From NCBI GenBank assembly GCA_050949885.1, contig JBMNGO010000008.1, positions 124,001 through 188,000 of the forward strand: a stretch of 64,000 bases of DNA, given 5' to 3'. The position numbers were made by a program, and so were the translations under genes. Shown here in pieces: positions 8,987-17,433 of the stretch. Below the pieces are notes generated by a model. It had not been told where the DNA came from. It worked only from the letters and a program-made list of their open reading frames with translations, and did no database searches. This DNA is from JBMNGO01 sp050949885. GTDB lineage: Bacteria > Bacillota > Syntrophomonadia > Syntrophomonadales > Syntrophomonadaceae. The first letter of the stretch is position 1. Each line of letters opens with the position of its first letter.

Positions 8987-9832
8987 TTAATCCTGGGAAA
9001 GACTTTCAATAATTTGGTTTACGACTTCTTTGATATTATCAGATTCGTATTCTTCTACTTTCCCGGCATCAACCAGATGGTTAAGACGGCTGTCCCAGGG
9101 CAGTCTGCCCAGATATTTTATGCCTGTTTCCTGAGCTACTTTCTCACCTTGGGGCTTTCCGAATAATTCAAGTTTTTCATCACAGTGCGGGCAGATAGCA
9201 TAACTCATATTCTCAATGAGGCCCAGTATAGGTATAGCCATCTTTTGTGCCATTTTAATAGTCTTTTTTACCACCATATACGCCAATTGCTGGGGTGAGG
9301 AAACAATGACGATTCCTTTTACAGGCAGGGTTTGCATTATGGTAAGGGGGACATCCCCGGTTCCTGGAGGTAAATCAACTACCAGATAATCAAGTTGTCT
9401 CCAGTCCACTTCTTGCCAGAATTGTTTAACAGCCCCTGCTAAGAGCGGTCCTCTCCACACTACTGGATCATCCTCGTTGGGCAAAAAGAAATTGATGGAA
9501 ATAAGTTTTATTCCCAGGCCGGTCACAGGAGGAATCAGGCCGAATTCAGTAGCCTGCATTTTAGGTTTCTTTATGCCGAAAGCCTTGGGCTGACTCGGCC
9601 CTGTAATGTCTGCGTCCAGAACCCCGACTTTCTTTCCCGTCCTAGCTAAAGCAGCAGCAATCAAACTGGTTACAGATGATTTGCCCACTCCTCCTTTCCC
9701 GCTCATAACGACGATTACATTACGAATATCATTAAGAGCCCCATAAAGAGCCTTTTCCGGATTAACTCCGCACTGGCTGGGATCAGAAGCACAACCTTCT
9801 CTGGAAGCACAGGTCTTGCATTTATCAGACAT
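8987..9832 (-). CDS. Mrp/NBP35-type P-loop ATPase, iron-sulfur carrier
   Basis: A 281-residue ApbC/Mrp/NBP35 ATPase that binds and delivers iron-sulfur clusters. It has an N-terminal cysteine set (C5, C8, C14, C21), the deviant Walker A SGKGGVGKSS (from residue 44), the DADITGPS switch, DLPPGTGD, and the CPHC pair near residue 223 that bridges a cluster in dimers of this family. The ATG at 9832 has AGAAAGGAG upstream, better than an in-frame ATG at 9859. It stands alone between yaiI and the small gene at 8843. Confidence 0.92.
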   Translation of the reverse strand: MSDKCKTCASREGCASDPSQCGVNPEKALYGALNDIRNVIVVMSGKGGVGKSSVTSLIAAALARTGKKVGVLDADITGPSQPKAFGIKKPKMQATEFGLIPPVTGLGIKLISINFFLPNEDDPVVWRGPLLAGAVKQFWQEVDWRQLDYLVVDLPPGTGDVPLTIMQTLPVKGIVIVSSPQQLAYMVVKKTIKMAQKMAIPILGLIENMSYAICPHCDEKLELFGKPQGEKVAQETGIKYLGRLPWDSRLNHLVDAGKVEEYESDNIKEVVNQIIESLSQD

Positions 9833-9907
9833 ATCTCTTTCTCCTTTCTGTATTGACACGTAAACTAATTTACCTTTCGAAAAGCTAGAGGCTTAATTAC
9901 CTTGTTA

Positions 9908-10345
9908 TTATAAGTTTTTTTCCACTAAGTTAACCAGGTTGATCCTAAACTTTTCATCATTTGATTTATTTCTTTTTTTGGGGGAAATAATCCGTTGCCC
10001 CTGGTGCCGCGCTTTCCAGTTAAAATAGCGCTGCATCATGAGAATGTCAATATTGTTATCAGAAAAAACCATCCCACTGGGGTTAATGGCAAAAGCGCCT
10101 TTGGCTAAAACCATACAAGCCAGACCGTAATCCTGAGTAACAACCACATCTCCTTTATTGGCCATGTTGGTCAATGCTAAATCTACAGCCTGGGAGGAGC
10201 CATCTGTAAGGACTAATTCTGAATAAGTACTATGTATATGGTGACTGGGATTGGCAAAAAGAATAACCGGCAGGTTGAATGCCATAGCAATTTCTTCTAT
10301 TATATCTTTTACAGGGCATGCATCAGCATCCACCAATATTCTCAT
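9908..10345 (-). CDS. YaiI/YqxD family protein (UPF0178)
   Basis: A 145-residue protein of the UPF0178 group, with the opening MRILVDADACPVKDII, the middle VLTDGSSQAVDLALTN, VTQDYGLACMVLAKGA and the C-terminal basic segment. The conserved aspartates suggest a PIN-like nuclease fold, but the reaction is not established. Start ATG at 10345, preceded by CTGGAGG. The gene diverges from the sigma-factor operon; the 180 bp between them hold the promoters. Confidence 0.88.
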   Translation of the reverse strand: MRILVDADACPVKDIIEEIAMAFNLPVILFANPSHHIHSTYSELVLTDGSSQAVDLALTNMANKGDVVVTQDYGLACMVLAKGAFAINPSGMVFSDNNIDILMMQRYFNWKARHQGQRIISPKKRNKSNDEKFRINLVNLVEKNL

Positions 10346-10439
10346 ATTAAACCTCCAGGCAATGTGCCAGAAAAAGAAATATTGTGCAATACTCTATATT
10401 TTACCATATATTATGTAGAAATTAATTTTCATTAGTTTA

Positions 10440-10469
10440 TTCTCACTTATCTGTTATATTCTTTATAAT
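10440..10469 (+). promoter_or_regulatory. Likely housekeeping promoter of the ECF sigma operon
   Basis: TTCTCA at 10440-10445 and a perfect TATAAT at 10464-10469 are separated by 18 bases, 60 bp upstream of the sigma-factor start. The match to a primary-sigma promoter is good at -10 and fair at -35. No second, ECF-type promoter could be picked out with confidence. Confidence 0.45.
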
Positions 10470-10528
10470 TACAAGTGTAAGCTAAAACAAAATGCAGCGT
10501 ATTACAAATTGAACGGGATCGGGGGCTG

Positions 10529-11128
10529 ATGTTGTTGATAAGCGATGAGATGCTTGCCCAGCAGACCCTGAAGGGTGAGTTGTCAGCTTTTGAGGAGCTT
10601 GTAAATAGATATAAAGCCAAGGTTTTTGCCATTGTCTACCGCATGGTGGGCCAATACCAGGAAGCAGAGGATATTTCCCAGGAAGTGTTTTTGACTGTTT
10701 ACGAAAAGCTTTACCAGTATGACCCATCAAAACCGTTTGCCCCCTGGATATGTAGAATTGCGGCAAATGCTAGTATTACAGTACTACGGAAAAAAAAGAA
10801 GGTGGTAATCCTAAATTTTGATGAAACCTATGGCAAACCTTTGGACTACTATCCAGTTCCCTCCATTGATCCCGAACTGGAACTGGAAAAAAAAGAATTA
10901 AAAGAAGAAATAAACTCGGCCATAATGGAATTGCCCGACAGCTACCGAACCGTTATTACCTTAAGATACCAAATGGATTACAGTAACCAGGAAATTGCTG
11001 ACCTGCTGGGTATAACCCGGGAAAATGTGGAAGTGAAAGTGCATCGCGCTAGGCGTGCACTGCGAAAAATAGTCATAAAAAACTGGGAAGAAAGGGGGAT
11101 GAAGAATGCACTGCCAGCAAATAGATAA
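10529..11128 (+). CDS. ECF-type RNA polymerase sigma factor
   Basis: A 199-residue sigma factor of the extracytoplasmic-function type. Region 2 spans about residues 20-90 (FEELVNRYKAKVFAIVYRM, EAEDISQEVFLTVYEKL), and region 4 about 135-190 with the helix-turn-helix NQEIADLLGITRENVEVKV followed by the basic RARRALRK. Its end overlaps the anti-sigma gene by 23 bp, the usual arrangement for a sigma/anti-sigma pair. GATCGGGGGCTG precedes the ATG. The regulated genes are unknown, but the SIMPL gene in the same operon is an obvious candidate. Confidence 0.9.
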   Translation: MLLISDEMLAQQTLKGELSAFEELVNRYKAKVFAIVYRMVGQYQEAEDISQEVFLTVYEKLYQYDPSKPFAPWICRIAANASITVLRKKKKVVILNFDETYGKPLDYYPVPSIDPELELEKKELKEEINSAIMELPDSYRTVITLRYQMDYSNQEIADLLGITRENVEVKVHRARRALRKIVIKNWEERGMKNALPANR

Positions 11129-12203
11129 TATTTTATGGGATTTTTGCGATGCTAACTTGTCTCCCGACCTGATCAAAGAAGTAAAAGCTCATCTTTTAGA
11201 ATGTAAAATCTGCAGGTACAAGGTAAGCCTTACCCTCCTGGAAAATGAAGTAATCAGAGATGAGAATTATATATCACCCCCTCATGATTTTTCCCAGTCG
11301 GTTATGCAGGAATTGGGTAAAAGGTTCCCGGAAGGAATACCTCATACCCAACAGGCTCAGGCCAGGAAAAAAATTCTCACCAGGTTATCACCAAAAGTTT
11401 TGGCTTCTGCAGCTATGGTAGCAGTACTTTTACTGGTATGCATGATTCCTGCCCGAGGATACCTGGACAGATTAACTTTAATAGGTGGTAACCAAGGTAC
11501 CACAAATAGTGATCTCTTACTCGAAAGTGATCCCTTAAATAGCTTACCATCCGATAGCGCACCTGCTGGCGACCGCGGTTTGGATAATATGGCTATGATG
11601 AAGGCCAGCCCCAATGAACAGGAAATATCGGCAAAACAGGAGCCATTATCTAGTCATTTGGAGGAACCGCCTGTAGGCAGCAACGATTTCCAATTTGCCA
11701 GGACTTCAGAAATATCAACCTATTCCGCTCCTACCGATAACCCGGATTCTGACACCCCATCAATTTTGACTTTGCATCCGGAAGGCCTTCCTGATTATTA
11801 CAAACTGGCTATGGTCACCAGTTTATCAGATAATAGTATTTCTTTTTCCTATATTGACACCAGATCGGACCAGGAACTGAAATTAACTATTACTAGTGCC
11901 ACCAGACAAATCAGTTCCAGCCCTGTAGGGGTTGAACCCCAAGGCCGGGGAAAAAGCAGTGAATCCGCCGATAGCGAAACGCTTAGGAGCCAGAAATTGG
12001 TAGCAGATTCAGTGCTGGATTCAGCGCCGGATTCTACCCTGGCCCTGGACTCTACTCTGGAATCTACTCAGGTTTCCACCATTACCTGGAAGATTACTCT
12101 GGCTGATGAAAATGTGTGCATAGCATCGCTGTCTGCCCCACTGACCCCGGAGGAGCTTAACCAACTGGCTGATTTAATAATATTAAGGGAGGCTGAACTA
12201 TGA
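11106..12203 (+). CDS. Zinc-finger anti-sigma factor with large extracytoplasmic domain
   Basis: A 365-residue membrane protein that should hold the upstream ECF sigma factor inactive. The N-terminal zinc-binding anti-sigma motif HxxxCxxC is present (H29, C33, C36), followed by a linker, one membrane helix (about 96-114) and some 250 residues outside the cell. The outer part is acidic, rich in Ser/Asp/Pro/Thr, and holds an imperfect run of D-S-T-L-type units near residues 300-325. AAGGGGG lies upstream of the ATG, inside the sigma gene. The stop codon shares ATGA with the next gene, so expression is coupled. Confidence 0.85.
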   Translation: MHCQQIDNILWDFCDANLSPDLIKEVKAHLLECKICRYKVSLTLLENEVIRDENYISPPHDFSQSVMQELGKRFPEGIPHTQQAQARKKILTRLSPKVLASAAMVAVLLLVCMIPARGYLDRLTLIGGNQGTTNSDLLLESDPLNSLPSDSAPAGDRGLDNMAMMKASPNEQEISAKQEPLSSHLEEPPVGSNDFQFARTSEISTYSAPTDNPDSDTPSILTLHPEGLPDYYKLAMVTSLSDNSISFSYIDTRSDQELKLTITSATRQISSSPVGVEPQGRGKSSESADSETLRSQKLVADSVLDSAPDSTLALDSTLESTQVSTITWKITLADENVCIASLSAPLTPEELNQLADLIILREAEL

Positions 12204-12947
12204 TTAATAGGAGTTGGCGGTGGTTTATGGCAGCATTTTTGGCAAGTGTTTTGGCCTTCACCAGCCTACAACCGTGCCAGGCCAACACCGCTGATGCATA
12301 TGATCAGACCGCCATTATTGTCAGTGGAGCCGAAGCCACGGTTAGCTGTAGCTCCGGATCAGGCCAGGATTAATATGGCTGTAGTTTCCTTTAATAAATC
12401 CCTGGAAAAAGCTCAAGAGGAAAACAACCTTATTACCCGCAAGGTAATTGCCGTTCTTGAGGATAGCAATATTCAACAGGAATACATACGAACTCAAAAC
12501 TATTCTGTTTATCCTCAATACAGGACTCCTGTATACCCTACCAAGGAGATTTTGCCAGCCGAGATATCCGGTTATGAGGTGAGAAACGAATTATCCGTCG
12601 TGGTAAAAGATTTAAGCCAATTAGGCCATCTGCTTGACCGGGTATTAACTGCGGGTGTTAACAATATAAACTACATCAACTTTGAAAAAAGCAATATTAC
12701 CGAACAAGAAAATAAAGCTCTGCAGCAGGCTGTTATTCGAGCTCGGCAAAAAGCTGACATTATTGCTGGAGCAGCCGGCATGACATTAGGCAAGGTTTTA
12801 AATATAACGGAGGGCGGCATACAGCACTTCCAAACTATGAGTCCCATATATCTGGACAGCATCCGGCCAGTTGCTTCAGCGGTTCCCATTAACCCTGGCC
12901 AGTTAAAAGTTACAGCCAGAGTTACCATTACCTACGAATTAAAATGA
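12200..12947 (+). CDS. SIMPL-domain (DUF541) exported protein, reading frame interrupted
   Basis: The gene begins at ATG 12200 (AGGGAGG upstream, ATGA overlap with the anti-sigma stop). This frame gives a signal peptide MINRSWRWFMAAFLASVLAF.. and the family's first strand IIVSGAEAT, then hits TAA at 12371. The rest of the domain (VAPDQARINMAVVSF to VTARVTITYELK) continues in the +1 frame to the stop at 12947. The crossover must lie at about 12330-12350. Joined, the product would be about 248 residues, normal for YggE/SIMPL proteins, whose role in the cell envelope is poorly defined. A sequencing error, a true mutation or programmed shifting are all possible. The second frame alone, from ATG 12246, lacks a signal peptide. 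Confidence 0.8.
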
Positions 12948-12951
12948 TATT

Positions 12952-12992
12952 AAAAGCAGGGGGTCATTTTTTCTGGTTCCCCCTGCTTTTTC
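12952..12992 (+). terminator. Rho-independent terminator of the sigma/anti-sigma/SIMPL operon
   Basis: AAAAGCAGGGGG pairs perfectly with CCCCCTGCTTTT, enclosing a T-rich loop, and ends in TTTTT. It starts 5 bp after the SIMPL stop. The A/T flanks make it usable from both sides, so it may also serve the minus-strand gene at 13065. Confidence 0.85.
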
Positions 12993-13064
12993 GTTAATCA
13001 TAAGCCTTTAGAATCCAACTTGGCAGTGCTGCTCCAATCATTGCTTTTCGCCTAGAAGAAATTG

Positions 13065-13508
13065 TTATGCCATCGTCCGGTTAATTTTTTCCCACCTCTT
13101 ATTATTCTCATACCAGGCCGCTACTCCTGCAGCAATACTAAAAAGTAAGAGCACCACTAATAACCGCAATAATATCCTCCCTGGCAACTGAAGTACTATC
13201 TGCCAGGGGGTAATGCCATTACCAATATATTGGGTCATAATCACCAATACGGTCATAAAAATAAAGGCCCGCAGTCCTTCCAGGATCACGTTTATCCAAA
13301 ATCCATGTTTACGGGCATTTTTCCATCGGTGATAAAACTTTGCTTCGAAGTGTTCTTCCTTGCTTATTCTGTAAAATGCCCCTATTAAGCAAATCAGGGT
13401 AAAAGCGTAATAAAAATTAATTGAATAGATGTCAATGAAAACCGGCAGGACTAATAGAACAGCGGACATAATTATTAAAACTATACCTCGCCGGGATTTT
13501 AATTTCAT
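13065..13508 (-). CDS. Uncharacterised membrane protein
   Basis: A 147-residue protein with about four membrane helices: two near residues 9-45, one at about 80-95 and one at about 113-133. A basic cytoplasmic loop (HRWKNARKHGFW) lies in the middle and a charged tail at the end (WYENNKRWEKINRTM). I recognise no family. The ATG at 13508 has AGGTGG 7 bases upstream; an ATG two codons earlier would be too close to that site. It follows the BTAD regulator by 26 bp and is probably co-transcribed with it. Confidence 0.7.
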   Translation of the reverse strand: MKLKSRRGIVLIIMSAVLLVLPVFIDIYSINFYYAFTLICLIGAFYRISKEEHFEAKFYHRWKNARKHGFWINVILEGLRAFIFMTVLVIMTQYIGNGITPWQIVLQLPGRILLRLLVVLLLFSIAAGVAAWYENNKRWEKINRTMA

Positions 13509-13534
13509 AATCATACCACCTGGCCTTTTAGTTC

Positions 13535-14767
13535 CTAAAGTGCAATTTTTTCCCTCTCTATAGTACTACAACCCCCTGCTATAAGAAAACCATGATCTGA
13601 ATTTGATTTCCAGAACTCTTGCTCAATACGCTCAAGAATCTTCTCTTTAGCTTCGATATAATCGGTATCAGTCAACAGCACCAGGAATTGTGAATTATTT
13701 AGACGGGTGACAATATCACTGCCTCTTAAAAAGTTTTTCAAAATATTCTGCAGGTGTTCCATCATGGTATTGACATCCTGCTCATAACCCGTCTTAATCA
13801 GGGTAAGCAATCCCAAGGCAATATTGTTTTCATTTCTATTAACCCGCCGTAGTTCCAGCTGATATAATTCACGAAAAACAACTACATCGCAAATAAAAGC
13901 TCCTTGTTCTATGGCGGCTTTGCGTAACTCTTGCTGAATCAAGGTAAGATCATATTCAGCCACGCGTCCACTGGCCTTTATCATCTTATGCAAATGTATC
14001 ATAGATTTTGAAGGCTTTATACCCAGTTCACGATAAAGGGTATCAGTGATATATCCGTAATGGGACATTGCCAGGCTTTTCTTGCCCTGGGCTATAAGAG
14101 CTTCAATATAGAGAATATGTATTTGTTCTGAATAAGGCTCAATATTCACGGCATCTTCACAAATGCCTATTATCTCTGCAAATTGGCCCGTATTCTTCAG
14201 AAGTCCGCACAGAGTCACTACGCTATCCAAATAAAGGCGCTGATAATATTGACGCTGCATAATAGTCCATTCACTAAAAGCTGCTTCGGGAAGGTATTCG
14301 CCTTTATACAATGAAAGCGCTTTTTGCAGCGGGACAATTGCTTGGGTGGGATTTTTTTGTTTCAAATTCTCTGCCTGTAAGCAGAGTTTTTCAAACTCTT
14401 CAGCATCTAGCTTGTATTGAGCTTCCGGATTCCATCGATATGATCCATGATCAAATAGAATATAACTGTCCCCTTCTTTTCCAGTTGCAGAAGCTAAGAT
14501 CCTTCGCAATCTATATACCATAGTACGCACCGCACTTTTTGCATCTGCATATTCCTGTTCAGGCCACAGTTTTTCAACTAATACCTCTGGAAGGACAACC
14601 TGGTCTTTATTGGTTAGCAAATACTTAAATAATTCCCATAGACGGTAAGATCTGTTAGCTTCTTGAGTTAAGACTTTTTCTCCAAACTTTACCCTGAAGT
14701 CTCCTAATGAAATAATTTGCAAGATTAGGCGACAATCATCTTGCTCCAACCTTTGAGCTCCTGCCAA
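13535..14767 (-). CDS. BTAD-type transcriptional regulator with degenerate GGDEF-like C-terminus
   Basis: A 410-residue regulator. Residues about 15-105 form an OmpR/PhoB-like winged helix (LWELFKYLLTNKDQVVLPEVLVEKLWP, with SAVRTMVYRLRRIL as likely recognition region). About 115-260 form the helical bacterial transcriptional activator (BTAD) repeat region. The last 130 residues resemble a diguanylate-cyclase fold: SDIVTRLNNSQFLVLL stands where GD..aRlGGDEF.vLL is expected, so the active-site GGDEF is replaced by NNSQF. It should not make c-di-GMP but could bind a nucleotide or a partner. The TTG at 14767 has GAGGAGG at good spacing. The target genes are unknown; the downstream membrane gene is a candidate. 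Confidence 0.8.
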   Translation of the reverse strand: MAGAQRLEQDDCRLILQIISLGDFRVKFGEKVLTQEANRSYRLWELFKYLLTNKDQVVLPEVLVEKLWPEQEYADAKSAVRTMVYRLRRILASATGKEGDSYILFDHGSYRWNPEAQYKLDAEEFEKLCLQAENLKQKNPTQAIVPLQKALSLYKGEYLPEAAFSEWTIMQRQYYQRLYLDSVVTLCGLLKNTGQFAEIIGICEDAVNIEPYSEQIHILYIEALIAQGKKSLAMSHYGYITDTLYRELGIKPSKSMIHLHKMIKASGRVAEYDLTLIQQELRKAAIEQGAFICDVVVFRELYQLELRRVNRNENNIALGLLTLIKTGYEQDVNTMMEHLQNILKNFLRGSDIVTRLNNSQFLVLLTDTDYIEAKEKILERIEQEFWKSNSDHGFLIAGGCSTIEREKIAL

Positions 14768-14986
14768 TAACAATTACCTCCTCAACCCCGACTTAAGCTC
14801 TGATGTGCATAAAAAAGCAATTGGCCTGGTTCCCGAAAATAATAGTAGTCCATCGACTCAAATATGGCCAGAAGAATAAAGCAATCCTTATTGTTTGGTG
14901 GTAATTCAGGAGATAATTGGAGGATTAAAGGATTGGAAAGGTCAGGCAGTGACCCCCTTGAAATCATTTTTCATTAGGAAGATTTG

Positions 14987-15012
14987 CGGCCAGGAGCAAA
15001 TTCTCCTGGCCG
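14987..15012. other. Perfect hairpin downstream of the metallo-hydrolase gene
   Basis: A 10-bp perfect inverted repeat, CGGCCAGGAG and CTCCTGGCCG, with a 6-base loop lies 20 bp past the stop of the minus-strand gene at 15033. No proper T-run follows on either strand, so it may stabilise an RNA end and not terminate by itself. Confidence 0.6.
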
Positions 15013-15032
15013 ATATGGATTTTATTAGATGA

Positions 15033-16613
15033 TCAGCTTAATGATGACGAGAGTTTTTTCATCTTGTCAATCAACTCATCATAGTTATTTGCGGAAAGAC
15101 TTTCCTTAAACAAATCATGCAGCTTTAACCTTAGCTCCAGATACATCTGCTCAGCCAGTAAAGCTTTACTAATATCGTCTGTCATTAACTCGCCTGGAGG
15201 CTGGGTGCGGTCACCGGGAGTTAATTCAAATTCATCCATCCAATCAGGAATGTAAACTGGTAAACCCATATGTTGGCGAATATATTCAGCCAGAGCCTGC
15301 TGACCTTTTTCCTCACCATGCACGAGGAATATACCTTTGGGGGCCACAACAAAATGTTTCAGCCAGTTTATCAGCCCAGCCTGGTCAGCATGAGCAGAGT
15401 AGGCCTCAATACTGCGGATATCCGCCTTGATAGCTACCTGTTCTCCATGAATACACACCAATTTCTCCCCGTCTATAATACGCCTGCCCAGGGTTCCTTC
15501 AGCCTGATAACCGATAAACAGAATCGTGCTTTCCGGACGCCACAGGTTATGTTTGAGGTGATGCTTTATGCGTCCGGCATCACACATTCCACTGGCAGAA
15601 ATTATAATACTGTTACCCACCACGCCATTCAGTTTAATTGATTCTTCCTGCCGAAGAGTAAACTTCAAGTTGGGGAGATTTAAGGGGTGGTTCCCCTCAG
15701 CTATCATCTGAGTAGCTTCATGGTCATAATAATCAATATGCTTCTCAAATATTTGTGTAGCAGCTATCGCCAGGGGACTATCGATATAAATATCGATGCC
15801 TGGATCCAATTCCCCTTGCTGGAGTAGTAGGTTTAAGTCATAAAGCAAATCCTGGGTACGTTCCACTGCAAAAGCGGGTATGATCAAATTTCCCCCCTTA
15901 GCCATAGACTCTTTTATAACCTGATTCAATTGTCCCAGGCGGTTATAGGTCTCTTTATGAAATCTGTTGCCATAAGTTGACTCCATTATCACGTAATCAG
16001 CATCTTCTATTAAGGTGGGGTCTTTGACAATAGGTTGATTATTATTGCCTAAATCGCCGGAAAAAACGGTTTTTATAGACTTCCCGGCTTCTTCCGTCCA
16101 CAGTTCTATTATACAAGAACCCAGAATATGCCCGGCATCTCTCAGCCTCACCTTGACAGATGGTGCTAATTCAATTATTTCATCCATTTGTAGATAACGA
16201 AATTGTTTCAGACACTCCAGAGCATCTTCCATTGTATATATAGGTTCAATTAACATTTTGCCGGCTCGCTCTAGCTTACGGTTTTTGCGTTCCACTTCGC
16301 ATTCTTGAATATGACCGGAATCGGGTAATAAAATACTGGCCAATTCCATAGTAGGCTTACTGCAGTAAATTGGTCCTGTAAAGCCGTGTTTGCATAACTT
16401 GGGAACTAGTCCAGTATGATCGATATGAGCATGGGTAAGGATAAGAAAGTCAATGGACTGGGGATCAATACCAAACTCTTTGTAATTGCGCTCTTTTATT
16501 TCCTTGGGACCCTGAAACAGCCCGCAATCCACAGCAAACCTTGTGTTATTTGTATCTATCACAAAGAATGAACCGGTTACTGTACGAGTAGCGCCCAAAA
16601 AAGTTATTTTCAT
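15033..16613 (-). CDS. Beta-CASP metallo-beta-lactamase-fold hydrolase (RNA-specificity domain type)
   Basis: A 526-residue member of the beta-CASP family, which includes RNA exo/endonucleases. The zinc motif HAHIDH lies at residues 61-66, with further metal ligands in DAGHILGS and FSGDLGN, then the beta-CASP insert with DSPLA and SASGMCDAGR, and the C-terminal YSAHADQ and FLVHGEE motifs. It is therefore a good candidate for RNA processing. The start at 16613 has GGGAGG 12 bases upstream; an in-frame ATG 63 bases earlier would add residues foreign to the family. It stands alone. Confidence 0.9.
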   Translation of the reverse strand: MKITFLGATRTVTGSFFVIDTNNTRFAVDCGLFQGPKEIKERNYKEFGIDPQSIDFLILTHAHIDHTGLVPKLCKHGFTGPIYCSKPTMELASILLPDSGHIQECEVERKNRKLERAGKMLIEPIYTMEDALECLKQFRYLQMDEIIELAPSVKVRLRDAGHILGSCIIELWTEEAGKSIKTVFSGDLGNNNQPIVKDPTLIEDADYVIMESTYGNRFHKETYNRLGQLNQVIKESMAKGGNLIIPAFAVERTQDLLYDLNLLLQQGELDPGIDIYIDSPLAIAATQIFEKHIDYYDHEATQMIAEGNHPLNLPNLKFTLRQEESIKLNGVVGNSIIISASGMCDAGRIKHHLKHNLWRPESTILFIGYQAEGTLGRRIIDGEKLVCIHGEQVAIKADIRSIEAYSAHADQAGLINWLKHFVVAPKGIFLVHGEEKGQQALAEYIRQHMGLPVYIPDWMDEFELTPGDRTQPPGELMTDDISKALLAEQMYLELRLKLHDLFKESLSANNYDELIDKMKKLSSSLS

Positions 16614-16800
16614 GTTACGAATAATCCTCCCGACAAATGCTAATAATAGTTTAATGCTGTTTTCATTATACCGCACCGATTAGCCGGGTGTCTTTCCCAA
16701 TTTTTGATCACTGCTTTCACACTGCTGGTTGCGCTGCTTTATGAAACGGGTGGGCCCAAATTAGCAAAGCTGGGGAAACCGGGGCAACTGGGGAAAAACA

Positions 16801-17433
16801 TCAAACTATCTCTTTTTGGAGGCTGGCTAGGATGTGGCCGAAGTTTTGATATCTCTGAGCGGGGATGCCCTGCTGGATACAATACTGGTACAAGGTACCT
16901 TTGGCAAATACCATATCGGCTTGACTGGCCGGGCAGGTATCAGAATAGCCGTCACCAATGTAAACAGCAAGATTCTCTCCTTTTAATTCCTGCATGAGAT
17001 GGGTTTTACAGGTTCCGCAATTACCACAGTCATCATTTAGATATGGACATTTGATATTAAAACTGCCGTCATATATCAACTTATTAGCATAATAAGGGAT
17101 TTGCAGTCGGAATTTATTCAGGATGGTCTTTATATTCAAATCGTAACCATCACTTAAAATGAAGATGGGGTACGATTTATCCTGGCACCAGGCACAAAAA
17201 TCTATAAAATAAGGGTCAATTTCTATATTAAGGAGCAAATTTCTGATTTGCTCAGGGGTGGTGTGAAAAAGAGCAAAGGTTTGTTGGGCGCACTCTGCTG
17301 TAGATATTTCTTTGTTTTCCCACCTTTTATTGATTTCCTCCCAGCCTGCACGCGCAAAAGCTTGCACCATAGCCCGGCAGGTATCAACGTTGGTGATGGT
17401 ACCATCAAAATCTATAAAAAACGCCTTTCTCAT
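16801..17433 (-). CDS. HAD-family phosphatase (MtnX-like) in the thiamine operon
   Basis: A 210-residue HAD phosphatase. Motif I is FIDFDGT (D8, D10), motif II ILSDGYD, and motif III/IV the IGDGYSDTCPA stretch. Overall it resembles MtnX-type HAD-IB phosphatases. A cap-region cluster CPYLNDDCGNCGTCK holds four cysteines within 16 residues, a possible metal site. It overlaps thiE by 4 bp and is the last gene of the riboswitch-controlled thi operon, so a thiamine-phosphate-related substrate is more likely than a methionine-salvage one. That assignment is inference from context. Confidence 0.85.
   Translation of the reverse strand: MRKAFFIDFDGTITNVDTCRAMVQAFARAGWEEINKRWENKEISTAECAQQTFALFHTTPEQIRNLLLNIEIDPYFIDFCAWCQDKSYPIFILSDGYDLNIKTILNKFRLQIPYYANKLIYDGSFNIKCPYLNDDCGNCGTCKTHLMQELKGENLAVYIGDGYSDTCPASQADMVFAKGTLYQYCIQQGIPAQRYQNFGHILASLQKEIV

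Noticed and set aside
14782..14967. A 61-residue minus-strand frame just before the BTAD regulator
   Set aside because: No ribosome binding site before its ATG and no recognisable pattern; its stop merely precedes the Shine-Dalgarno of the regulator. It could at most be a leader peptide.
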